NCBI GenBank assembly: GCA_011522855.1
Contig: WTID01000007.1
Location: forward strand, 3,315-41,044
DNA length: 37,730 nucleotides
Reading direction: 5' to 3'
Origin: Flavobacteriales bacterium
Lineage (GTDB): Bacteria; Bacteroidota; Bacteroidia; Flavobacteriales_D; Sanyastnellaceae
This document shows positions 9,811 to 16,840 of the stretch, piece after piece. The notes under the pieces were generated by a model. That model was not told the origin of the DNA. It did no database searches and worked only from the letters and a program-made list of their open reading frames with translations. A program made the position numbers and the translations under genes. Within the stretch, counting starts at the first letter, position 1; every line of letters begins with the position of its first letter.

Positions 9811-11523
9811 TCAGTGGCGGTCCGTCCAGAAGTCGAGGAGGGTAATCCTCGGCTGGAGGACCCCCCGGTAGCACTCAGTCTCCACCCGAAAGACGACATC
9901 CACGGAGTCCGCGGCGGCCAAGGCGGCGTGCCGGTGGCCCATCCCGAAGCCCACGGAATCGAGAGAGCGCCCTTGCCCGGCGTCCATGGACAGCCTCAGG
10001 TGACGGCCTTCCCGTCCCACTTGGCGTGGCGATTGCGTCAGCCGCACATCCCGCGCGAGGAAGACGGGTGCCGGAGAACCCGGGCCGAAGGGTTCGAATT
10101 TCCTCAAACGGCGCAGGAGGTCCGGCGTGCACTGGGCAATGGAGACTTCCATGTCATAATGGCGGGGTTCCCGCCGGCTCACCGACTCCAATTCCCGCCC
10201 CACGGCGTCGTCGAGCGCCTGGGCGAAGGCCTGGGCGGAGTCCGGCTTGACCGTGATTCCGGCGGCCATCGCGTGCCCTCCGTATTGGATGAGGTGCTCC
10301 TTGCATTCCCGGATGAGGGCATGGATGTCCAATCCCGGGGTCGATCGGGCGCTGCCCACCAGAACCCCATTGTCATCGCTGATCACGACGCTGGGCCGGT
10401 AGCGGTGTTCAACGAGGCGTGTGGCCACGATGCCGATGACGCCGCGGTGCCAGTTTCGGCCCCAGACGATGTTGATGTGCTCGAATTCGGGGCGTTCCGA
10501 GAGCTGTTGGATGGCAGCGGCGGTGACCTGTTCGTCGTAGGAACGCCGGATGTTGTTGAGCCGGTCGAGGTTGGTGGCGAGCTCGGCGGCACGTTGTTCG
10601 TTGCGGGCCGTCAACAGGTCGACGGCTTCCGTGGCCCGGGACATCCTCCCAGCCGCGTTGATGCGGGGGCTGATGCGGGAGATGATGTCCCGCACGGTCA
10701 GGTAATCCGGAGTGCAGTGGACAATCTGAAGCAGGGCGCGGATGCCCGGCCGCGAGTTGCGGGAGACCGTCTTCAACCCGTGGTGGAGCAGGACCCGGTT
10801 CTCCCCCGTGACCTCGACGAGGTCCGACGCGATGCTCAGAGCCACCAAGTCCAGTCCGTCATAGGCACTCCACGGCGAGAGGCCGATGCGGTCCGTGAGG
10901 GCCTGGATGAGTTTGAAGGCGACCCCACACCCGCTGAGCTCCTTGAAGGGGTAGGGGCAATCCGGTTGCTTGGGGTTCAGGATGGTGTGGGCGTCGGGCA
11001 TGGTGGCGCCCGGCAGGTGGTGGTCGCAAATGATGACGTCGATGCCCTTGTCCTTGGCGTCGCGCACCCGGTCCACCGCCCGGATGCCGCAATCGAGGGT
11101 GATGATGAGGCCACACCCCGTGGCCGAAGCGGACCGGACGCCCTCCTCCGACAGGCCATACCCCTCGCTGTATCGGTCGGGGATGTAGGGCACGACATCG
11201 AACCCATTGTTCTCGAGGAACTCCTGAATCAAGGCGACGGAGGTGGCCCCATCCACGTCATAGTCCCCGTAGGCCATGATGCGCTCTCCCCGGCGCTGGG
11301 CCAGCATCAGCCGGTCCACCGCTTGCTCCATGCCGAGCATCAGCAACGGGTCGTGCAGGTCGTCCAGATCGGGGTGGAAGAAGGCGTCCTGCGCCTCGCC
11401 CTGAATGCCGCGAAGCTCCAGCATCCGTGCAACCAACGCCTCGGCGTCAAGGTTGCCCTCTTGGCCGCCACCGCTGTCGCGTGGGGACCAATCAGCAGGG
11501 GGAACGCGGGGAGGACGGGTCAT
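9811..11523 (-). CDS. recJ: Single-stranded-DNA-specific exonuclease RecJ
   Basis: DHH motifs MAYGDYDVDGATSVAL, VIICDHHLPG; GGHAMAAGIT DHHA1 motif; start at MTRPPRVPP. Confidence 0.95.
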   Translation of the reverse strand: MTRPPRVPPADWSPRDSGGGQEGNLDAEALVARMLELRGIQGEAQDAFFHPDLDDLHDPLLMLGMEQAVDRLMLAQRRGERIMAYGDYDVDGATSVALIQEFLENNGFDVVPYIPDRYSEGYGLSEEGVRSASATGCGLIITLDCGIRAVDRVRDAKDKGIDVIICDHHLPGATMPDAHTILNPKQPDCPYPFKELSGCGVAFKLIQALTDRIGLSPWSAYDGLDLVALSIASDLVEVTGENRVLLHHGLKTVSRNSRPGIRALLQIVHCTPDYLTVRDIISRISPRINAAGRMSRATEAVDLLTARNEQRAAELATNLDRLNNIRRSYDEQVTAAAIQQLSERPEFEHINIVWGRNWHRGVIGIVATRLVEHRYRPSVVISDDNGVLVGSARSTPGLDIHALIRECKEHLIQYGGHAMAAGITVKPDSAQAFAQALDDAVGRELESVSRREPRHYDMEVSIAQCTPDLLRRLRKFEPFGPGSPAPVFLARDVRLTQSPRQVGREGRHLRLSMDAGQGRSLDSVGFGMGHRHAALAAADSVDVVFRVETECYRGVLQPRITLLDFWTDRH

Positions 11524-11625
11524 GACAACGGGTGCGCAAGGGGACAGTCTCCGGCGTTCCGTCCGCCGGATCGCGTTCAAATCGAAGTGAACTCCCTTAA
11601 TTTGCGCAGCCTGAAAGATACAACG

Positions 11626-12588
11626 ATGACCTCGTTCCGCCTTCCCACATTCGCCCTCGGCGCCTTCGCCATTCTTGCCGTCGTGCTCGGCACATCCTGC
11701 CTCAATGACGACAACCTGATTCCGCCGAACTGCTTCGATGGCATCCTCAACAACGGGGAGGAGCTCGTGGACTGCGGGGGCCCGATCTGCCAGCCCTGCG
11801 ACCCCTGTGAGAACGGGGTGTGGGACCAGGTCCTCGGCGAGCAATGGGTGGATTGCGGAGGCGAATGCGCCCCCTGCGATGTGAACTTCAACGGTCAACT
11901 CGACCCGGGAGAGACCGGCATTGACTGCGGTGGGGACACGGGCATCGATTGCGGTGAACTCTGCGGAGACGGGCTTCTGAACGGAAACGAAATCGACGTG
12001 GACTGTGGCGGACCGGACTGCGAGCCGTGCCCGAGCTGCGAGGATGGCCTGCTCAATGGCGAGGAGCTCGGCGTGGACTGCGGCGGCCCGGATTGCCCGG
12101 CCTGCCCGACGGACGGCGACTGCACCAACGGCCTGCTCGACGGAGACGAACTCTACATCGACTGCGGAGGCACCATCTGCCCGCCTTGTGACGGCATGAT
12201 GGACTGGAAGGCCAATGGCACCGAGCTGACGGCGGACTTCGAGACCACTTGCAGCCTGGACGGCACCACCTTGAACCTCGGGGGCGTGTCCATCACAACG
12301 GACGGCATCGGCATGACCCTGCCCGAGCCGTCAGTCGGCTGGATTGCGGGAGCCCAGATTGCGCTCAACGAAGGCAGCGCCCCGGCGGGCGTCTGCACCT
12401 ACAATGCACCGGGTGGCCAGATGTACACCTCGGCTCAGCCGGGCGCCAACTTCACCGTCGAGATCCTCTACATCCTCCCTGAGGCCGGGGGCATCGTGGT
12501 GGGCACCTTCGGTGGAAGCCTCATTGGTTCCGACGGCACCGGCGGCATCAGCATCGCGCAGGGTTCGTTCCTGCTTCCGATCAACTGA
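11626..12588 (+). CDS. Secreted lipoprotein with six Cys-rich NGxxxGExxVDCGGPxCxPC units and a C-terminal beta-rich domain
   Basis: Signal/lipobox VLGTSC; six Cys repeat units; C-terminal domain WKANGTELTADFE...GGISIAQGSFLLPIN resembles Bacteroidota lipoprotein beta-barrel-like DUFs (hedged). Confidence 0.85.
   Translation: MTSFRLPTFALGAFAILAVVLGTSCLNDDNLIPPNCFDGILNNGEELVDCGGPICQPCDPCENGVWDQVLGEQWVDCGGECAPCDVNFNGQLDPGETGIDCGGDTGIDCGELCGDGLLNGNEIDVDCGGPDCEPCPSCEDGLLNGEELGVDCGGPDCPACPTDGDCTNGLLDGDELYIDCGGTICPPCDGMMDWKANGTELTADFETTCSLDGTTLNLGGVSITTDGIGMTLPEPSVGWIAGAQIALNEGSAPAGVCTYNAPGGQMYTSAQPGANFTVEILYILPEAGGIVVGTFGGSLIGSDGTGGISIAQGSFLLPIN
11730..12192 (+). repeat. Six-unit Cys-rich protein repeat
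   Basis: Units such as CEDGLLNGEELGVDCGGPDCPAC and CTNGLLDGDELYIDCGGTICPPC; third unit degenerate with an internal TGIDCGGD/TGIDCGE duplication. Confidence 0.85.
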
Positions 12589-13539
12589 TCACTCTTCCAG
12601 CAGGTCGTACAGCCCGTCGAGTTTCGGGCTGAGGACCACTTCAATCCTGCGGTTCCGGTTGCGGTCCTCCGGGTCGCGCGGGTGGAATTCGCTGCGTCCC
12701 GCCGCGGTGAGTTGCGCGGGATCGAGGCCGCTGTTTGCGGTCAGCACCTCGACCACTGCCGTGGAGCGGAGCACGCTGAGTTCCCAGTTGTTCTTCGGGG
12801 AGGTCGGGCTGTTGAAGCCCACGTCGTCCGTGTGCCCCTCCACCACGATCTCGAAGCCCGTCTCCCCTTCGATGGCGCGGGCGAGCCCGATGAGGGCGTC
12901 GCGTCCGTCCGGGTCGATCGCGGTGCTGCCCGAGGCAAACAAGAGCTTGGAGGCGAGCCGCACGTAGACCTTTCCGTCCCGCTCTTCAACCTCGAGACCC
13001 CGGTTCCGGAAGGCGAACAGGGCGTCGTTCAGTTTGGCCTTGAGGGCCTCACCGGCGGACTTCTGGGCCTCGAGCAGGCGCGTCAATTCGGCCACACGGG
13101 CTTCTCGGTCGCGCAGGTCGCGTTCGAGGGCGAGAAGGCTGTCTTCCTGGAACTGGAGGTCTGCCCGAATCCGCTGGAGCTCGGACAGCAGGGCGGCCTG
13201 TTCCGCACTGGAGGCGCTCCGCTTCCGCTCGAGCTCCTCGGTGAGCATGGCATTGAGGGCTTCCAGCTCTGCATTGCGGGCGCCGCAGCTTCGGAGGGCG
13301 GTTCCGGATCGGGCCGTGTCCGCGGCGAGGGCCTCCATTTTCCGGGCATCCTCCCGGGCCTGACCGTCCTTTTCGGCGACGGCGAGCCGGAGCGCTTCGA
13401 CCTGTTGGGTCAGGGTCTCCAGGTCTTGATCAAGTGCATCGCGGTCGTCGCGGACCTCGGCGAATTGGCTCATCGGCACGCAGCCGGTGACAAAGAGGAT
13501 GGACAGGGCCACCCACACGGTCGATTGACGGGACATCAT
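12589..13539 (-). CDS. OmpA-family lipoprotein with coiled coil
   Basis: Lipobox FVTGC; long heptad-rich region; OmpA C-domain FEIVVEGHTDDVG...LSVLRSTAVVEVL...GRSEFHPRDPEDRNRNRRIEVVL. Confidence 0.92.
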   Translation of the reverse strand: MMSRQSTVWVALSILFVTGCVPMSQFAEVRDDRDALDQDLETLTQQVEALRLAVAEKDGQAREDARKMEALAADTARSGTALRSCGARNAELEALNAMLTEELERKRSASSAEQAALLSELQRIRADLQFQEDSLLALERDLRDREARVAELTRLLEAQKSAGEALKAKLNDALFAFRNRGLEVEERDGKVYVRLASKLLFASGSTAIDPDGRDALIGLARAIEGETGFEIVVEGHTDDVGFNSPTSPKNNWELSVLRSTAVVEVLTANSGLDPAQLTAAGRSEFHPRDPEDRNRNRRIEVVLSPKLDGLYDLLEE

Positions 13540-13554
13540 GATGTGAAAGTCGCG

Positions 13555-13571
13555 CACAGGGTCGGCCTGTG
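13555..13571. other. Small perfect hairpin CACAGG-GTCGG-CCTGTG
   Basis: 6-bp stem, 5-nt loop in the ALDH/ompA intergenic region. Confidence 0.35.
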
Positions 13572-13629
13572 AGGGCTCGTCCCAACAGGTTGCGCTACAG
13601 GGTCTTGTGGATTGCGCCGGTCGAAGGAC

Positions 13630-15078
13630 TCAGAGCTTGACGCAGACGTTCTGCGGCTCGGTGAAGAAGCGCATGCTGTTGTAGCCGCCTTCCCGGCCCA
13701 CGCCAGATTGTCGGGTTCCGCCAAACGGGGTGCGCAGGTCGCGCACCAGCCAACAGTTGATCCAGACCATGCCCGTATCGATTCCGGCTGCGACCCGGTG
13801 TGCCCGCTGCAGGTCCCGAGTCCACACGGAGGCGGACAAGCCGTACTTGGTGGCGTTGGCGAGCCCCAGCGCTTCGCGTTCGTCCGAGAAGGGCTGCAGG
13901 GTGGCCACCGGACCAAAGATCTCTTCCCGGTTGGTCACGCACGTGTGATCCAGCCCTTCGATGAGGGTAGGCTGGACGAAGAATCCGCCCTGAAGCCGGG
14001 GCTCACGTGGCTGGTGTCGCCCCCCTCCGCACAGGATGGTGCCCCCTTCCCCCCGCGCGGTGGCGATGGCGGCGAGCACCTTGTCGCGGTGGGCCCGCGA
14101 CACGACGGCGCCCATCTTGGTCTCCGGGTCCATCGGGTCCCCGATGCGCATGCGGGAAACCTTGTCGACCATGGCATCGCGGAACCGCTCGTAGATCGTG
14201 TCCTGCACCAGGATGCGCGAACCGCACAGGCAGATTTGACCTTGGTTGGCGAAGGCGGCGCGGATCGCAGTCGACAGGGCGGCATCGAAGTCGCAGTCGT
14301 CGAAGACGACCGTGGCATTCTTGCCCCCGAGTTCGAGAGAGAGCTTCTTGAATTTGGGGGCGGCCGCGGCGGAAATGGCCGCGCCGGTGGAGGACCCCCC
14401 GGTAAAGGAGATCGCCCGCACATGATGATGGTCGACCATGGCCTGGCCCACCTCGGGTCCGAGGCCGTGCAGGATGTTGAGCACGCCGTCGGGCAGACCG
14501 ACTTCCTTGGCCCACGTGCCGAGAAGGTAGGCGGTCATGGGCGTGACCTCGCTGGGCTTGGCCACAACGCAATTGCCACTCGCCAGTGCCGGGGCAATCT
14601 TCCACGTGAAGAGGTAGAGGGGCAGGTTCCACGGGCTGATGCAGCCGACGACACCGAGGGGCTTGCGCAGGGTGTAATTCACCGTCCCATCCCCCATGGT
14701 GTGGCTCTCGCTGGCGAACTGCTCGGCGGCGGAGGCATAGAAGCGCAGGTTCTGTTCGGCGCGTGGAATGTCCACGGTGGCGGCGAGGGAGACCGGCTTG
14801 CCGTTGTCCCGGGCCTCGGCCTCGGCGAGGAGGGCAGCATTCTCGGCCACCTTGTCGGCGAGGCGGTGCAGGACGGCCCGGCGGTCGGTCGGGGACCAGG
14901 CGCGCCACGCGGGGAAGGCCGCGCGCGCCGCAGCCACGGCCGCCTCGACATCGTCCGCATCCGACCGGGCAATCCGCCCATAGACCGCTCCGGTCGCCGG
15001 TTCGACATTGTCAAGCCACTCCCCGCCCAACGCGGGTTGAAGCACTCCATTGATCAAGTTCAGGACGTCATTTGCCAT
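13630..15078 (-). CDS. NAD(P)-dependent aldehyde dehydrogenase (2-hydroxymuconic-semialdehyde dehydrogenase-like)
   Basis: SPWNLPLYLFTWKIAPALASGNCVVAKPSE, FTGGSSTG, LELGGKNATVVF, NQGQICLCGSRI catalytic Cys, EEIFGPVATL. Confidence 0.94.
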   Translation of the reverse strand: MANDVLNLINGVLQPALGGEWLDNVEPATGAVYGRIARSDADDVEAAVAAARAAFPAWRAWSPTDRRAVLHRLADKVAENAALLAEAEARDNGKPVSLAATVDIPRAEQNLRFYASAAEQFASESHTMGDGTVNYTLRKPLGVVGCISPWNLPLYLFTWKIAPALASGNCVVAKPSEVTPMTAYLLGTWAKEVGLPDGVLNILHGLGPEVGQAMVDHHHVRAISFTGGSSTGAAISAAAAPKFKKLSLELGGKNATVVFDDCDFDAALSTAIRAAFANQGQICLCGSRILVQDTIYERFRDAMVDKVSRMRIGDPMDPETKMGAVVSRAHRDKVLAAIATARGEGGTILCGGGRHQPREPRLQGGFFVQPTLIEGLDHTCVTNREEIFGPVATLQPFSDEREALGLANATKYGLSASVWTRDLQRAHRVAAGIDTGMVWINCWLVRDLRTPFGGTRQSGVGREGGYNSMRFFTEPQNVCVKL

Positions 15079-15098
15079 CAGCCGACAAGGTGGCACGG

Positions 15099-15133
15099 AA
15101 AAGAAAAAGACCGGTCACCCTCGTGCCGGTCTT
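15099..15133 (-). terminator. Rho-independent terminator downstream of tRNA-Gln
   Basis: Perfect 8-bp stem AAGACCGG/CCGGTCTT (11-nt loop) followed on the minus strand by TTTCTTTT. Confidence 0.88.
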
Positions 15134-15170
15134 CGTGCGGTCGCATTGACTCTCGTCTGGTACTTCGTGG

Positions 15171-15241
15171 TTTCCCCACTAGGACTCGAACCTAGAATGA
15201 CTGAACCAAAATCAGTAGTGTTGCCATTACACCATGGGGAA
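15171..15241 (-). tRNA. tRNA-Gln(TTG), with encoded CCA at 15168-15170
   Basis: Minus-strand TTCCCCA TG GTGT AATGGCA ACAC T ACTGA TTTTGGT TCAGT CATT CTAGG TTCGAGT CCTAG TGGGGAA A + CCA; all stems pair; anticodon TTG. Confidence 0.96.
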
Positions 15242-15259
15242 TTCCGCGAAGAATCGGCG

Positions 15260-15267
15260 CGAAATTA
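15260..15267 (-). promoter_or_regulatory. Candidate -7 box TAATTTCG for tRNA-Gln
   Basis: 7/8 to TAnnTTTG, about 19 nt upstream of the tRNA 5' end. Confidence 0.35.
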
Positions 15268-15312
15268 AGGAAAGCGGGCCACCACACCACATCTCGGGGC
15301 GCAGTTTCGGAT

Positions 15313-16446
15313 TCAGTCGTTCTCGGCTGGAGTGATCTCCCCGACGAGGGCCTCGATGATGGCCTCGAGCGCAGTGATGCGGCTGTTGAGGTTGGCGAGG
15401 GTGTCCTGCAGGCTGATGCCGGCAAACTCAAGATCTCCCGCCAGCACGGCGTGGCCGTCCTCGTGGATCTGGAGGGCATCCGATCTCATGTCGATGGCAG
15501 TTCCGTTGCCGACGGCAAACAGGACGCCCGTCTGGGCAGCGCTGTTGTACTTGCCTACGGCAGTCTGGTAGACCTGATCGGCCACGGTGTAGTAGCCGCC
15601 GGCACTGGAGGCGTAGGCGCTGGCCGTGGTCTGGTATCCTTCCGCGTGACCGGCGAAACCGGAAGCCACGGTGTAGTAACCCTCGCTGGCGGAAGCGTCG
15701 GCAGTGGCTTCGGTGCCTTCCCCCACGGCATGAGCACAGGTGGCGCTGGCGACCGTGTTCCGGTTGGAGGCATGGCTGAACAGGCCGGAGGCCAGGGTGT
15801 TCCAGCCTTCGGCGTGGGCGGCGGTGTTGTTGGCAATGGAGCCATACCCCTCGCTGTGGGCATAGTTGGACAAGGCCTTGGTGTTGTACCCCTGGGCGTG
15901 GGCCGTGGTGCCGGTGGCGTCCGTGAACATGCCCTGTGCATGGGCGGCCGTGCCGGTGGCTTCGGTGCCTTCCCCCATGGCACTCGAGCAGGTTCCGCCG
16001 GCGGTGGTGTTGCGGTTGGTCGCGTGGCTGTAATTGCCGGTGGCATCGCTGCCATCGCCCATGGCCGAAGCAAAGGAGCCGCTGGCCACCACGTTCCGTC
16101 CCTGGGCCATCTGGCCGGTGACCCGCATGTCGTCCTCGACCCAGGTCCAGACGAAGGTGTTGATCCCCTCAACCGTGGTGGAGTCGCAAATGGCGCTCAA
16201 GCCGAGGGAATCCCGGGCGGCGTCTGCCGAGGCGGCGCCGGTTCCCCCACTTTCGAGGCCGAGTACCCCTTCATCCTCCCAGGGGAGGCCGAAGAGGGTC
16301 AGCAGCTCGAGCACATCGCCGGTGCCGATCAGGGTGTCCCCGTCGGCATTCGGGTTGTACGGCCATTGGGCCGAGGCCGTGATGCCGAAGGACAGCATCA
16401 GGACCAGCAGGAACAGGGGGCGGTTGGTGGGAAACGAAGGGATCAT
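15313..16446 (-). CDS. Secreted YadA-head-like (14-aa repeat) protein with dockerin/EF-hand-like N-terminus and C-terminal coiled coil
   Basis: Signal peptide MIPSFPTNRPLFLLVLMLSFGITASA; NPNADGDTLIGTGDVLELLTLFG; about 13 units like GWNTLASGLFSHAS/GYNTKALSNYAHSE; C-terminal LQDTLANLNSRITALEAIIEAL. Confidence 0.85.
   Translation of the reverse strand: MIPSFPTNRPLFLLVLMLSFGITASAQWPYNPNADGDTLIGTGDVLELLTLFGLPWEDEGVLGLESGGTGAASADAARDSLGLSAICDSTTVEGINTFVWTWVEDDMRVTGQMAQGRNVVASGSFASAMGDGSDATGNYSHATNRNTTAGGTCSSAMGEGTEATGTAAHAQGMFTDATGTTAHAQGYNTKALSNYAHSEGYGSIANNTAAHAEGWNTLASGLFSHASNRNTVASATCAHAVGEGTEATADASASEGYYTVASGFAGHAEGYQTTASAYASSAGGYYTVADQVYQTAVGKYNSAAQTGVLFAVGNGTAIDMRSDALQIHEDGHAVLAGDLEFAGISLQDTLANLNSRITALEAIIEALVGEITPAEND
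15540..16110 (-). repeat. 42-bp (14-aa) YadA-head-like repeat array, about 13 units
   Basis: Repeating GxxTxASGxxSHAxG pattern read from translation. Confidence 0.85.
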
Positions 16447-16535
16447 AGAAGGAAAAGTACGGGGGACGCGGTTTGTTTCCATGGGAGGAATGCATCCCCT
16501 CATCGGGGTCATGGAGTCGGGCATCCCAGGATCAC

Positions 16536-16557
16536 CCCCCGCCCCGGAAGGCGGGGG
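16536..16557. terminator. GC-rich hairpin CCCCCGCC-CCGGAA-GGCGGGGG downstream of the giant gene
   Basis: Perfect 8-bp stem, 6-nt loop, 30 nt past the giant gene stop; no T-tract, so the terminator call is tentative. Confidence 0.5.
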
Positions 16558-16586
16558 ATGGCCTTGATTTGTTTGGACTCCGGATA

Positions 16587-16840
16587 TCATTCGGTCACGA
16601 GGAACTGCTTCACGATGCTGACGTTCTGCGAGCTCATGCGCACCTGGTAGACCCCGCTCTGAAGGGCGGAGGCCTGGATGTCGAGCGTGTACATCTGGTT
16701 CTTCTCGACCCGTCCATCGAAGAGGGACTTGATGAACATGCCGGACGCATCGTAGAGGCTGACCTCGAGTCGCATCGACTCCAGGGCGTTGAATCCGATC
16801 TGGGCGAAGTCCTGCGTCGGGTTCGGGACGATGTGGGACA
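16587..16840 (-). other. T9SS type-A-like C-terminal sorting domain region
   Basis: VSHIVPNPTQDFAQIGFNALESMRLEVSLYDASGMFIKSL...LQSGVYQVRMSSQNVSIVKQFLVTE. Confidence 0.85.

Noticed and set aside
15313-16446. Type V (trimeric autotransporter) system or phage tail fibre
   Set aside because: Head-type repeats only; no C-terminal beta-barrel anchor, no endosialidase chaperone domain and no phage genes nearby.
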